64,000 bases of DNA from Desulfoferula mesophila (GCF_037076455.1 NZ_AP028679.1:3301501-3365500); one strand, 5' to 3'; shown: positions 16,986-26,929, counted from the stretch's first letter. A program made the numbers and translations. The notes: generated from the sequence alone by a model not told the origin.

Positions 16986-18011
16986 ATGAATGTAAGCCTT
17001 GCCGAAGCAAGCAACCCCGAAGAAAACAACACGCCGATAGCCGATAATGATTCCACGCCTTCACTTCATGACCCCACCATTGAACCAGACAAGCAAGATC
17101 AGACCGTTGGGCACTACTTAACAACCTTCTCTGCTGTCGCCTTGGAAGATTTACTATGCCTTGGGTTGCCCGAGAGGGGCCACCTTCTAGACCCGATCTT
17201 CCCCAAGCCAGTGCTAGCAATGCTGTTTGCCCCAACAGGCACGGGGAAGACTTACGCCGCACTGAGCATTGCATACGCCGTGGCAAGCGGTGGGGAAGTA
17301 TTCAAATGGCAAAGCCCCAGCCCCAAGCCTGTCCTGTACTTGGACGGCGAAATGTCAGCAAGGGTCATGAAAGAACGCTTGGCCCAGATCGTAGCTGGAG
17401 CCAGTCAGCAAGCCCCGCCTGGTTTTTTTAAAATCGTGACCCCCGACCTAGTGCCCGATGGCATCATGCCCAACCTGGCGAAGCCCGAAGGCCGCGAACT
17501 GCTTGAACCTTTGTTAGATGAAGTTGACCTGATTGTCGTGGACAACATCGCTACGCTTGCCAGGGTAGGCAGGGAGAACGAAGCCGAGTCGTGGCTACCA
17601 GTTCAGAGCTGGTTACTGGTTCAGCGTCGAGCGGGCCGGTCTGTGTTGCTTGTTCACCATGCCGGTAAGGGGGGACAGCAAAGGGGAACATCGGCCAGGG
17701 AAGATATTCTCGACACCGTTATAAGCCTTACCCGCCCTTCTGACTACCAAACCAGTGATGGTGCTCGATTCGTAGTCAACCTGACCAAAGCCCGTGGATT
17801 GACCGGTCAACAAGCCGACCCTTTTGAGGTCGCTATCACCGACTTACCTACCGGTGGTCTGGGATGGGCGGTTAAGGATCTCAAAGACCTTCGGCTTGAG
17901 CAGGTTACTGGGATGAAAAACCTTGGGATGACCATTAGGGAGATCGCCGAGGAAACAGGCATCCCACGCTCAACCGTCTATCGACTTACTAAGAAACTGG
18001 AGGGGGAATGA
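16986..18011 (+). CDS. RepA-like hexameric helicase/AAA ATPase
   Basis: 341 aa. A RecA-fold ATPase core carries Walker A APTGTGKT (about residue 80), LYLDGEMS, Walker B DLIVVDNIATL and a LLVHHAGKGGQQRGTS motif, all typical of plasmid RepA and AAA_25 proteins that unwind origins or restart replication. The last 45 residues form a short HTH (MTIREIAEETGIPRSTVYRL). AGGAG precedes ATG 16986. The gene overlaps the next one by 4 bp (ATGA), and the next gene contains an iteron-like cluster, so this is probably the replication module of element 1. Confidence 0.85.
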   Translation: MNVSLAEASNPEENNTPIADNDSTPSLHDPTIEPDKQDQTVGHYLTTFSAVALEDLLCLGLPERGHLLDPIFPKPVLAMLFAPTGTGKTYAALSIAYAVASGGEVFKWQSPSPKPVLYLDGEMSARVMKERLAQIVAGASQQAPPGFFKIVTPDLVPDGIMPNLAKPEGRELLEPLLDEVDLIVVDNIATLARVGRENEAESWLPVQSWLLVQRRAGRSVLLVHHAGKGGQQRGTSAREDILDTVISLTRPSDYQTSDGARFVVNLTKARGLTGQQADPFEVAITDLPTGGLGWAVKDLKDLRLEQVTGMKNLGMTIREIAEETGIPRSTVYRLTKKLEGE

Positions 18012-18541
18012 TGAACACGGATTGCCAAACGTCCTATGTGTCCCACCGTCCCACTCTCTATAAAGTGGGACAGTGGGACAAGGGGGGCGAAAGTGGGACA
18101 AGCCCTGAGACAGCAAGTGGGACGGCAGACCTCAAGTCATTGGCATTACACGTATTATACCAAACCAAAATGGGACAAGCGCGGGACGGGGCACGGGACA
18201 CGCTGTCCCAACCCCTAAAAGCGCCTGGGACAGCCGCCTGTACGGGTACCATCCCAGCCTTGACCAAAGAGGAAAGCCAAGAGGTCATTGGCTGGCCTGT
18301 CCAGACCCAGCGTGTCTACACCCGCCTACTGGACCACTTCGAGGCCAGAGGCTTCCCTCTACTGCAAGCTGAACGTCTTTCCTTCACAACTCTTATTGTT
18401 TTGAAGAAGCGCAAAGGCTGGCCCTTGATCCTGGTGAGCGATCTACCACCTGAGATAGGGCGGGCAATCGGGTATGTGCTAGACGCTTTTCCCGGCACAA
18501 AGTTGATGAATTACAGGCACAAAACGGTCACAGCGCAATGA
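18008..18541 (+). CDS. Element protein containing the GTGGGAC repeat cluster
   Basis: 177 aa. The C-terminal 75 residues (GWPVQTQRVYTRLLDHFEA, then LKKRKGWP) match the middle of the element 2 protein at 33744-34421, so this is a shared family of unknown function. The N-terminal 90 residues are low complexity because their DNA is packed with GTGGGAC motifs; in all frames the peptides differ, so selection seems to act on the DNA. The gene overlaps both neighbours by 4 bp, showing translational coupling with the RepA-like gene and the HTH gene. Confidence 0.65.
   Translation: MMNTDCQTSYVSHRPTLYKVGQWDKGGESGTSPETASGTADLKSLALHVLYQTKMGQARDGARDTLSQPLKAPGTAACTGTIPALTKEESQEVIGWPVQTQRVYTRLLDHFEARGFPLLQAERLSFTTLIVLKKRKGWPLILVSDLPPEIGRAIGYVLDAFPGTKLMNYRHKTVTAQ
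18039..18232. repeat. Iteron-like cluster of GTGGGACA motifs
   Basis: GTGGGACA or its complement occurs at 18039, 18065, 18073 and 18093, with near copies at 18048, 18117, 18171, 18194, 18204 and 18226. The copies at 18065 and 18073 are directly adjacent. Both orientations occur and spacing is irregular. The position right after a RepA-like gene suggests an origin of replication. Confidence 0.55.
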
Positions 18542-18777
18542 AACGTACTGGGATTGTTGAGAAAAGAGCGGCAAAGGGGATTAGTAATCGAATGAACCAA
18601 AGGCTTTTAACGCTGAAACAGGCGGCAGATTACCTTGGCCTGACCACCTGGGCCATGCGGGAACGGGTCTGGAATGGGGATATCCCGGTGGTGAGGTTCT
18701 CCAATGGCCGAAAGCAATACATCGACGTTCAAGACATTGAAGCCTTTATCAAGGCGAACAAGGAGCGGATCGCTTGA
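18538..18777 (+). CDS. AlpA/excisionase-type HTH protein
   Basis: 79 aa. The pattern LLTLKQAADYLGLTTWAMRE, then the wing WNGDIPVVRFSNGRKQYIDVQDIEAFI, is that of small MerR-like HTH proteins used as excisionases or AlpA-type activators. It starts within the stop of the previous gene (ATGA) and is the likely partner of the integrase at 21908 for excision or its transcriptional activator. Confidence 0.75.
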   Translation: MKRTGIVEKRAAKGISNRMNQRLLTLKQAADYLGLTTWAMRERVWNGDIPVVRFSNGRKQYIDVQDIEAFIKANKERIA

Positions 18778-18779
18778 GC

Positions 18780-19001
18780 TTACTCCTTAATCGGCAGAGG
18801 CCCCTTGCACTCCCTGCAAGCCTGAAGCTCAAATCTGTATTTTTCTTTAGCCAAAAGCCTTTGCTTAAAGGCATCGCAACTTTGCTTATTCAGAAAGCGC
18901 ACACAAGGGTTATGGCGGCAAACGTAGGGCAGAGGAATCTGAACTTCTGGCTTAGGCAATTGGCGCATCTCCGGCTGGGCAAGCAAGCCGGAGGCTATCA
19001 C
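18780..19001 (-). CDS. Possible small Cys-rich protein on the opposite strand
   Basis: 73 aa with four Cys residues in two groups (YVCRHNPCVRF, then QACRECKGPLP), a pattern like small phage or element zinc-binding proteins. The GTG start at 19001 has no strong ribosome-binding site. The opposite-strand frame here has no family features, which favours this one, but it could be non-coding. Confidence 0.35.
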   Translation of the reverse strand: MIASGLLAQPEMRQLPKPEVQIPLPYVCRHNPCVRFLNKQSCDAFKQRLLAKEKYRFELQACRECKGPLPIKE

Positions 19002-19085
19002 ATAACTCTGCTTGAGCCAAGAAGGAACAAAAAGCGGGGTGCCCCAACCAACACGGTCGAGACACCCCTAACAAGGAGGATGATC

Positions 19086-19199
19086 ATGCGCGCTATCCGC
19101 CTGAATGAATCCTACTCATTTTCTTCGGGCGCTGTCAACCCGAAGATGGTTGATCGCCTAGATGATGAGCAAACCCCAAGCAAAAAGGAAAAGAAATGA
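19086..19199 (+). CDS. Small protein coupled to the terminase-like gene
   Basis: 37 aa (MRAIRLNESYSFSSGAV...), preceded by an ideal AAGGAGG 6-7 nt upstream (an ATG at 19080 is also in frame). It overlaps the next start by 4 bp (ATGA). A longer open frame back to 18774 has no ribosome-binding site or family features. Function unknown. Confidence 0.5.
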   Translation: MRAIRLNESYSFSSGAVNPKMVDRLDDEQTPSKKEKK

Positions 19200-19600
19200 G
19201 CAAGCCAGCCAAGCAGGCACACGAAGAGAACATTTTGGAATATCTAACTAATCCCGACAACGAATGGCCGACTAGGCAAGACCTGGCTACTAAGGTGCTG
19301 GGCATATCCCAGGGGATGCTTTACCAGCACTTCACCGGGGCTGAACTGGATCAGCTAGAGGCCGAAGCCTTGAACCTTCGCCGCTCCCAGATAGCCCGCT
19401 ACTCCGTGAAGGTTGATCGTGCCTTGTACGACAAGGCCGTTGAGGGTGACGTATCAGCCATGAAGCTCTGGTATCAGCGCATGGAAGGCATGGGCCAGGA
19501 TGCTCCCCCCACTGGCAAGCTGGTTATCTGCTGGGAAGAACCGGAAGCCCTACCCGTGCAGGAACCCAAGCTGATCCCGGAGCACGGCGAACATGGGTAG
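19196..19600 (+). CDS. Terminase-small-subunit-like DNA-binding protein
   Basis: 134 aa. An N-terminal HTH (WPTRQDLATKVLGISQGMLY) is followed by helices ending LYDKAVEGDVSAMKLWYQRM, a pattern found in phage terminase small subunits and related packaging proteins. No large terminase subunit is near, so if it is a TerS it would have to work with a helper phage, as in satellite elements. The 30-residue C-terminal tail is acidic and Pro-rich. Confidence 0.55.
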   Translation: MSKPAKQAHEENILEYLTNPDNEWPTRQDLATKVLGISQGMLYQHFTGAELDQLEAEALNLRRSQIARYSVKVDRALYDKAVEGDVSAMKLWYQRMEGMGQDAPPTGKLVICWEEPEALPVQEPKLIPEHGEHG

Positions 19601-19684
19601 GGGGACCCCCGCATATATACGAGGGGGGCGGGGTCATGGGGACCCCTCGGCGAACGTAATTGTAAAAAATCAGGTTTCTCAGCC

Positions 19685-20056
19685 ATGACCACCCCCTTGA
19701 AGAGCATCAGACAGAATTGTGTCGAATGCATGGGCGGCAGCTATCAGGCGATTAACGATTGTCCTTCCCAAAACTGCCCCCTCTGGACGGATCGGAGCGG
19801 CAAGAAACGCAAAGGACAGCGTCCCCTCTCAGCTATCAAGGGCTTTTGTTTGGAATGTGTGGGAGGGCTGGAAGAAGTCAAGAAATGTATCGGCAAGATG
19901 CTTTTTGGTCCGGACTGCCTGCTACACCCCTACCGTTTAGGCAGGAACCCCCGAAAACGGGGCCAGGGTCAGGTGCAAAACCTGTTCAGATCGCCCAATG
20001 GCGAGGGGGTTGACGCTCCAGAATCGCATGAAGACGGCCAACAGATGGTTGGCTAG
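19685..20056 (+). CDS. Double zinc-finger-like element protein
   Basis: 123 aa. Two related Cys-rich units, IRQNCVECMGGSYQAINDC and FCLECVGGLEEVKKCIGKM, each continue to a further Cys (NCPLW; DCLLHPYRLGRNP). The spacing suggests two zinc sites. I have the impression of a phage- and element-associated family without assigned function. The last 35 residues are disordered-looking. Confidence 0.6.
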   Translation: MTTPLKSIRQNCVECMGGSYQAINDCPSQNCPLWTDRSGKKRKGQRPLSAIKGFCLECVGGLEEVKKCIGKMLFGPDCLLHPYRLGRNPRKRGQGQVQNLFRSPNGEGVDAPESHEDGQQMVG

Positions 20057-20343
20057 GACTTTCGCTCTCTGACAATTAAATAGAGTAATAATTTAAGGTT
20101 ATCTTATACGAGAGATAACCTCCATGTAATAAATCGTAATATATAGGTGTTGTGCTGCCGCGCACGCCAAATCATTAAAGGTGGGACAAAACGGTACATA
20201 TAGTTTTTTCTGGTCTATTGCTTTGGGGGTGGGGAGTACCGGATCAGATGGGACCCGTTTGGCGGTGACGGTCCTTCCGCTCAACACACAAAAAGATACC
20301 TCCCCCAGGCCGTGGGCGATGATTCCGACTAGAGAGGCTTAGG
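20057..20343. other. Gene-free stretch with a small inverted repeat
   Basis: No supportable gene. AGGTTATCT (20096-20104) and AGATAACCT (20113-20121) form a 9-bp inverted repeat, a possible operator or terminator. One more GTGGGACA copy lies near 20182, outside the main cluster. Confidence 0.4.
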
Positions 20344-20574
20344 TTACTGGTCGTTTTTGTCTTTCAGTTTTTGGATAAGTTGTTCTAAGTCTTGCTGATT
20401 TTGTTGGTCGATGGGGTTGGGGGTTCTGGCTATCGAGCCATCTTTGGTGACGATAGAGCCACCGGTATCAACGATAACGTCCCCGTTGGGCATTGTGAGT
20501 ACGTCCCCCGGCTGGGTACTTGGGATAATAACGGTTCCTGCCAGCAACCCGGCAAGTATGAGTTGTTTAAACAT
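20344..20574 (-). CDS. Small secreted hypothetical protein
   Basis: 76 aa starting MFKQLILAGLLAGTVIIP, a signal peptide or lipoprotein-like leader without a Cys lipobox. The mature part is Gly/Asp/Asn/Gln-rich and ends in a helical QQDLEQLIQKLKDK. ATG 20574 has GGAAGG about 7 nt upstream. It lies between the zinc-finger gene and a Sel1-repeat gene. Function unknown. Confidence 0.6.
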   Translation of the reverse strand: MFKQLILAGLLAGTVIIPSTQPGDVLTMPNGDVIVDTGGSIVTKDGSIARTPNPIDQQNQQDLEQLIQKLKDKNDQ

Positions 20575-20632
20575 GATTAACCTTCCGAACAAGTTATGGG
20601 TTAAAGGGCAGGCGATATGGTGGCTAAAATGG

Positions 20633-21205
20633 TTATTTTGATGGTTTCCACTCGCTGGCAAGGCGCTGGGCTTCGGCTATTTGTTGGGGGGTCATTTTAG
20701 CAGCGATCATGTCCCGCCCTTTTTGAGCAAGTTCTATTCCCTGAGCGGCAGCCAGGTTAAACCACATATGTGCTTTGATGTAGTTTTGCGGAACCCCCTC
20801 GCCGTTGGCATATAAATACCCTAGGTTGTATTGAGCCCCAACGTTCCCCTGCTCTGCCGCTTTGTTGTACCAGTAGGCTGCCTTTTTATAGTTCTGAGGT
20901 ATTCCTTGGCCATTTTCATACATCTCGCCAAGGCTGGCTTGGGACTCAACAAAGCCCTGCTCGGCGGCCTTTCGATACCAAAAAATTGCCTTCTTGTAAT
21001 CTTGGGGTACGCCTTTGCCAAAGAAATACATAACCCCCATAGTGTTCTGATTTTGTGCATCTCCCTGTTCAGCCAAAGACAGAAAAATTTTTATGGCTGT
21101 TGCGTAATCGCCTTTCATAAAAGCTGCCCAACCTTCTTCCGAACCAGCCCACGCCGGTTGTGCCAGGCACAGGGCAAGCAGAATGGCCAAGGCTATTTTT
21201 TTCAT
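20633..21205 (-). CDS. Secreted Sel1-repeat (TPR-like) protein
   Basis: About 190 aa. A signal peptide ends at AWAG. At least three to four Sel1 repeats of about 36 residues follow, with AEQGDAQNQNTMGVMYFFG, KGVPQDYKKAIFWYRKAAEQ and repeats of the same form. These form helical scaffolds for protein contact, often at the cell envelope. ATG 21205 follows a purine run GGAGGGGGAAA. Element-borne Sel1 proteins may alter the host surface or envelope stress signalling; this is inference only. Confidence 0.8.
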   Translation of the reverse strand: MKKIALAILLALCLAQPAWAGSEEGWAAFMKGDYATAIKIFLSLAEQGDAQNQNTMGVMYFFGKGVPQDYKKAIFWYRKAAEQGFVESQASLGEMYENGQGIPQNYKKAAYWYNKAAEQGNVGAQYNLGYLYANGEGVPQNYIKAHMWFNLAAAQGIELAQKGRDMIAAKMTPQQIAEAQRLASEWKPSK

Positions 21206-21311
21206 GGTTTCCCCCTCCCCCGTCTGGCGCAGACATTTTAGCACACCCCCTTAGGCTTATGGGTAAGCGGCCATCCTAGAGTGGGTTCAGGCTTGCGCGG
21301 GGAGTGTTATC

Positions 21312-21395
21312 AACCGGAATGAGGCGCAGGCCATTCGACTGACCCTGGCCTACGCCACCGTCAAGGAACTACAGAGACGCAAAGGCGCTCCTTTG
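21312..21395 (+). pseudogene. Fragment of the shared element protein family
   Basis: The frame reads NEAQAIRLTLAYATVKELQR and RKGAPL, matching the AEALAYATMQELKRRRGG region of the element 2 protein at 33744-34421 and, less closely, the 18008 protein. No start and no upstream homology remain, so it is a short decayed copy. Confidence 0.5.
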
Positions 21396-21407
21396 AATTA
21401 CTTAGTT

Positions 21408-21587
21408 TTACTGCTTTGCTTTTGGTGCGGTGGTATTCGCAGCCTTGAAATGCTTTAAGCCTGTCTCAATTAATATTCTCAGCGCTTCGGCGCGTGAAGG
21501 TATTCTGTTTGAATAACGGAAATCCTCGACTTCCTCCCACAAGTCTTCATCCATCACAAAGCTAGTTATGGGCTTTTTGCTCGGCAT
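21408..21587 (-). CDS. Ribbon-helix-helix DNA-binding protein
   Basis: About 59 aa. A strand (KKPITSFVMDEDLW) followed by two helices with SNRIPSRAEALRILIETGL fits the CopG/RHH fold, small dimeric repressors. It is transcribed away from the integrase. The intergenic DNA holds a TTGACA and two tandem ATAGGTTA repeats (21639-21654), the sort of site RHH proteins bind, so it may repress itself and integrase. Confidence 0.7.
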   Translation of the reverse strand: MPSKKPITSFVMDEDLWEEVEDFRYSNRIPSRAEALRILIETGLKHFKAANTTAPKAKQ

Positions 21588-21632
21588 TATTCCAAATACC
21601 ACCCTTATGCCGAAAAAATCAATAACTATCAC

Positions 21633-21654
21633 TTGACAATAGGTTAATAGGTTA
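21633..21654. promoter_or_regulatory. TTGACA with tandem ATAGGTTA operator repeats
   Basis: TTGACA (21633-21638) is followed immediately by two perfect direct repeats ATAGGTTA (21639-21646 and 21647-21654). It lies between the RHH gene and the integrase gene, which are divergent. Confidence 0.5.
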
Positions 21655-21720
21655 TTAACTTAATAATATATGCTGAACCTTGGCGCGGGTGGCTCCGTTA
21701 TGGCCAATACAACGAAACTA

Positions 21721-21843
21721 GACCCGAGTTCCCCCGAGCGGCGACGCCGGGGCGGCCTTCGCCAGGGGCCGAGCAAGGACTCGGGTTTTCCTATGGCAAA
21801 AAGATGCCCCCGGGCAGCGGGGGGTAGTGCTGTCCCGGGGGCG
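21721..21843 (+). ncRNA. Candidate structured RNA upstream of the element 1 integrase
   Basis: Two strong folds lie in tandem in a GC-rich island within AT-rich element DNA. The first closes with ACCCGAGT (21722-21729) and ACTCGGGT (21779-21786) and encloses further GC pairs. The second pairs GCCCCCGGGCAGC (21806-21818) with GCTG-T-CCCGGGGGC (21829-21842), 13 bp with one bulge. An open frame crosses it but gives an Arg/Gly/Pro-rich peptide with no family features. Confidence 0.4.
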
Positions 21844-21907
21844 GTGGCTATCGGTCTATTTTAAAATGACCGTAGCCAATTCTAGTTTAACAGCAAGGAG
21901 GTAGAGA

Positions 21908-22981
21908 ATGGGTATGATCTATCAGAGAGGCAATATCTACTGGATCAAGTATTACCGCAACGGAAAACCCTACCGTGAATCAACCCGCAGCACTAAAGAA
22001 TCAGATGCCAAAAGGTTGTTGAAGAAGCGTGAGGGCGAAATATCCGAGGGCAAGCTTCCCGGCGTCTACTACGACAAAGTGCGGTTTGATGAGCTAGCCA
22101 CAGACTATTTGAACGACTACCGTATCAACGGCAAAAGCACCCTTAACAAGGCCGAGAGGATCGTCAAGCTTCACCTGGAGCCATTCTTCGGTGGCTACAG
22201 AGTCACCAACATAACAACCGCCCTAGTGAGAGAGTACATTGCCCAACGAATGGAAGCTGGGGCCGCAAACGCCACCATCAACCGGGAACTAGCGGCCCTG
22301 AAACGGGCCTTCAACTTAGCCAGCCAATGCACCCCGCCCAAGGTCCCCCAGGTTCCCCATATCCCCATGCTCAAGGAGAACAACACCCGCAAGGGCTTCT
22401 TGGAGCATGACCAGTTCCTAGCCCTGCGTAATGCCTTGCCTGAACACCTTCAGGGCCTAGTGACCTTTGGCTACAAAACCGGGTGGCGCTTGGGGGAGAT
22501 AACGGGGCTTACCTGGGATCGTGTCGACATGGTGCAAGGAATCGTGAGGCTTGAGGCAGGTGAAACCAAAAACAATCAAGCCCGTACGGTCTACTTGGAT
22601 GATGAACTCAAGGCGGTCTTGAGGAATCAGTTTGTTAAGCGCCACCTTGGATGCCCTTACGTCTTCCATCGGGAGGGCAAAAAGGTAGGGCGGTTTGACA
22701 AGGCATGGAATACCGCTTGCGCCACCGCCACACTTCACGGGGCTATCTTCCATGACCTCAGACGTACGGCTGTACGCAACATGACGAGAGCCGGGGTCCC
22801 TGAACGGGTAGCCATGATGATAAGCGGCCACAAGACCCGCTCAGTGTTTGACCGCTACAACATCGTATCCGCCGAAGACCTCAAGCAAGCCGCCGCCAAA
22901 CTTCAAGCCTACCTGCCCACGGGCACAGTCACGGGCACAACCACAAAAAAAGAGGCCAGCCCGATTAGGCTAACCTCTTGA
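21908..22981 (+). CDS. int: Tyrosine recombinase/integrase of element 1
   Basis: 357 aa. The N-terminal arm and core-binding parts (MIYQRGNIYWIKYYRNGKPY; NATINRELAALKRAF) precede the catalytic domain with Arg in TGWRLGEITGL, His-x-x-Arg in HDLRRTAVRNM, His in SGHKTRS and Tyr in FDRYN. It probably inserts element 1 at the 3' end of tRNA-Phe. AAGGAGG precedes ATG 21908. Its last codons overlap a hairpin (22952-22977), and att site 2 begins 6 nt after its stop. The last 12 residues are identical to the remnant at 15659. Confidence 0.92.
   Translation: MGMIYQRGNIYWIKYYRNGKPYRESTRSTKESDAKRLLKKREGEISEGKLPGVYYDKVRFDELATDYLNDYRINGKSTLNKAERIVKLHLEPFFGGYRVTNITTALVREYIAQRMEAGAANATINRELAALKRAFNLASQCTPPKVPQVPHIPMLKENNTRKGFLEHDQFLALRNALPEHLQGLVTFGYKTGWRLGEITGLTWDRVDMVQGIVRLEAGETKNNQARTVYLDDELKAVLRNQFVKRHLGCPYVFHREGKKVGRFDKAWNTACATATLHGAIFHDLRRTAVRNMTRAGVPERVAMMISGHKTRSVFDRYNIVSAEDLKQAAAKLQAYLPTGTVTGTTTKKEASPIRLTS
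22921..22940 (+). repeat. Arm-type integrase repeats, right end of element 1
   Basis: GGGCACAGT at 22921 and GGGCACAA at 22933, 12 bp apart and inside the 3' end of the integrase gene, mirror the pair at 15832/15844. Confidence 0.6.
22952..22977. terminator. Hairpin at the end of the element 1 integrase
   Basis: GAGGCCAGCC and GGCTAACCTC form an imperfect stem, with a run of A before it (T-run on the minus strand) and TTGATTTT after it. An almost identical hairpin lies at 15630-15655. It may stop transcripts coming from either side of the att site. Confidence 0.6.
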
Positions 22982-22987
22982 TTTTGC

Positions 22988-23034
22988 TGGTGCCGAGGGA
23001 CGGAGTTGAACCGCCGACACGGGGATTTTCAGTC
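22988..23034. repeat. att site 2: 47-bp copy of the tRNA-Phe 3' part
   Basis: Identical to 15666-15712 and to 37595-37641. It is the junction between elements 1 and 2. After position 23034 the tRNA pattern is lost, so it encodes no working tRNA. Confidence 0.92.
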
Positions 23035-23152
23035 TCAATGTCTAGATACTCTCCGCATACCCACAAAAACGTTATTCTCCGTAATTATGCATAAATTAGC
23101 CTTGATACGCTACGCCACTTTACGCTAAAATTCCCTTAGAAACTCTCCCTGC

Positions 23153-23172
23153 TGCTTACGCAGTGCTTACGC
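23153..23172 (+). repeat. Arm-type integrase repeats, left end of element 2
   Basis: TGCTTACGC occurs at 23153 and 23164. The same pair with the same 11-bp offset and orientation recurs at 37529 and 37540, just inside the other end. Confidence 0.65.
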
Positions 23173-23199
23173 GGATAACATGAGACTCTGGAGGGATTT

Positions 23200-24396
23200 T
23201 TGGCGAAGCTCACCAAACGGCGTATTGACAGCATCAGGCCTGGAAAAAAAGACGTGGTGTTGTGGGATAGCGAAGTCCAGGGTTTCGGGCTGCGTGTGAT
23301 GAAGGATACCGGCTACAAGAGTTTCATAATCCAATACCGGGCCCAGGGCCGAAGCCGCCGTCTTACCATTGGGCGCTATGGGCTCATGACCTTGGTTCAG
23401 GCCCGCAAAGTTGCTAGGGAGAAGTTGTCGGCAGTTGACCAGGGTGGTGACCCCGCGGAAGAAAAGAAGTTGGGTCGTCAGGCTGTAACCATCAAGGAGC
23501 TGGCCCAACGATACCTTGAAGAACACGCCAAGGTGAAGAAAAAGCCTGCCAGCACTTTCCGTGACGAGCGGTTGCTAGGGCGCTTCATCCTGCCAACTCT
23601 CGGCACACGCCAGATTAAAACTATCACCAGGGCAGACGTTGCTGCGCTGCACCATAAGATAGGCCAGGAGACCCCCATCCAGGCTAACCGCACCCTGGCC
23701 GTGTTCTCCAAGATGATGACCCTGGCTATCCGGTGGGGCCTATACCCAAACGAAAACCCTTGCCGCCACGTGGAGCGCTTCAAGGAACGCAAGCGGGAGC
23801 GCTATCTCAGCCAGGATGAGTTGGCCCGCCTGGGCCAGGTCCTGAACGAGGCCGAAGAGAACCAGCTGATTTCCCCTACCGCCGCCGCCGCCCTGAGGCT
23901 GTTAGCTTTATCTGGCATGCGTAGGAGCGAAGTACTCAGCTTACAATGGAGTTGGATTGACTTCGAACGTGGCGTAATCTTTTTCCCGGATTCCAAGACC
24001 GGCCAGAAGATCACGGCCCTTGGAGCGCCCGCTCTGGAGCTCCTGGACAACATTCCGAGAACTGCTGGCAATCCCCATGTATTCCCGGGCAAAATATTCG
24101 GCCGCCCACTCCACGACCTTAACAAGCCTTGGCAAATGGTGCGGGAGAAAGCCGACCTCAAGGGCGTTCGTCTTCATGACCTTCGTCACACCCATGCCAG
24201 CGTAGGGGCTGCGGCCGGGCTTTCCCTGCGGGTTATCGGGGCCCTGCTGAACCACACCCAGGCTGCCACAACCCAGCGTTACGCCCACCTGCCCCAGGAT
24301 CCCGTGAAGCAAGCCGCCGATCAGGTGGCCAGCCTAATTGATGGTGCCATGAAGGCGCCGGCAAAGCGCAAAGTGGTTGATATCGATAAAGGCTAA
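23200..24396 (+). CDS. int: Tyrosine recombinase/integrase of element 2 (P4 type)
   Basis: 398 aa. An N-terminal DUF4102-type arm-binding domain (KDVVLWDSEVQGFGLRVM, RRLTIGRYGLMTLVQAR) is followed by the core-binding and catalytic domains, with Arg in SGMRRSEVLSLQW, HDLRHTHAS, NHTQAATTQRYAH. The family is that of P4 and many genomic-island integrases that use tRNA 3' ends. The start is TTG 23200 with GGAGGG 8 nt upstream. It differs from the element 1 integrase, so the two elements arrived separately. Confidence 0.93.
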   Translation: MAKLTKRRIDSIRPGKKDVVLWDSEVQGFGLRVMKDTGYKSFIIQYRAQGRSRRLTIGRYGLMTLVQARKVAREKLSAVDQGGDPAEEKKLGRQAVTIKELAQRYLEEHAKVKKKPASTFRDERLLGRFILPTLGTRQIKTITRADVAALHHKIGQETPIQANRTLAVFSKMMTLAIRWGLYPNENPCRHVERFKERKRERYLSQDELARLGQVLNEAEENQLISPTAAAALRLLALSGMRRSEVLSLQWSWIDFERGVIFFPDSKTGQKITALGAPALELLDNIPRTAGNPHVFPGKIFGRPLHDLNKPWQMVREKADLKGVRLHDLRHTHASVGAAAGLSLRVIGALLNHTQAATTQRYAHLPQDPVKQAADQVASLIDGAMKAPAKRKVVDIDKG

Positions 24397-24533
24397 AAAG
24401 GGCGCCTGCAGGGTTGCTTGCATTTCCTATATTCAAAAACTAAGTATCTTGCTGAGTTCAAGGTGTAGCCGGCAGGCTTAAGTGGGGTAATGTAATTTGT
24501 GTCAAAGGAAGCAATTAAAAGTTTCAATAGAAA

Positions 24534-24567
24534 GCGCGGCGTTTCGGATGGTACCGAAACGCCGCGC
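24534..24567 (-). terminator. 14-bp hairpin downstream of katG
   Basis: GCGCGGCGTTTCGG and CCGAAACGCCGCGC form a perfect stem with a 6-nt loop. Read on the minus strand it is followed by TTTCTATTG, a weak T-run. It lies between the ends of the convergent integrase and katG genes. Confidence 0.7.
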
Positions 24568-24620
24568 TCACGTGGAAACTGAAGGCGCCTTAGACGCCCT
24601 CAAATACGTTCATGGCCCGA

Positions 24621-26828
<2,208 letters not shown>

Positions 26829-26870
26829 CTAAACATCATCAACAACCATATTGCCATGGGAATAGCGCTT

Positions 26871-26889
26871 CTCCAATTGTGAATTGGAG
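26871..26889. promoter_or_regulatory. Inverted repeat upstream of katG
   Basis: CTCCAATT (26871-26878), GTG, AATTGGAG (26882-26889) is a perfect 8-bp dyad 64 bp upstream of katG. A possible operator for a peroxide or metal regulator; it is not a canonical PerR box as I recall that motif. Confidence 0.45.
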
Positions 26890-26929
26890 TAAATTGATTG
26901 GCGGTTCCCCTTACGATCATTCTAGCTGA

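Larger units (their letters stand above)
15666..23034. mobile_element. Integrated element 1 (tRNA-Phe site, about 7.3 kb)
   Basis: Bounded by att site 1 and att site 2. Arm-type repeats GGGCACA(GT), two copies 12 bp apart, occur just inside both ends (15832 and 15844; 22921 and 22933). Contents in order: unknown AT-rich protein, RepA-like ATPase, protein with an iteron-like repeat cluster, AlpA-like HTH, small ORFs, terminase-small-subunit-like protein, zinc-finger-like protein, secreted small protein, Sel1 protein, RHH protein and integrase. No conjugation or virion structural genes are seen. The size and gene types resemble phage satellites or small integrative mobilisable elements. Confidence 0.8.

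Noticed and set aside
18774-19199. 141-codon plus-strand frame
   Set aside because: No ribosome-binding site and no family features for the first 100 codons; only the last 37 codons, with their own AAGGAGG, are kept as a gene.
21670-21864. 64-codon frame before the integrase
   Set aside because: Arg/Gly/Pro-rich translation of a strongly folded GC-rich region, no ribosome-binding site; treated as candidate RNA instead.
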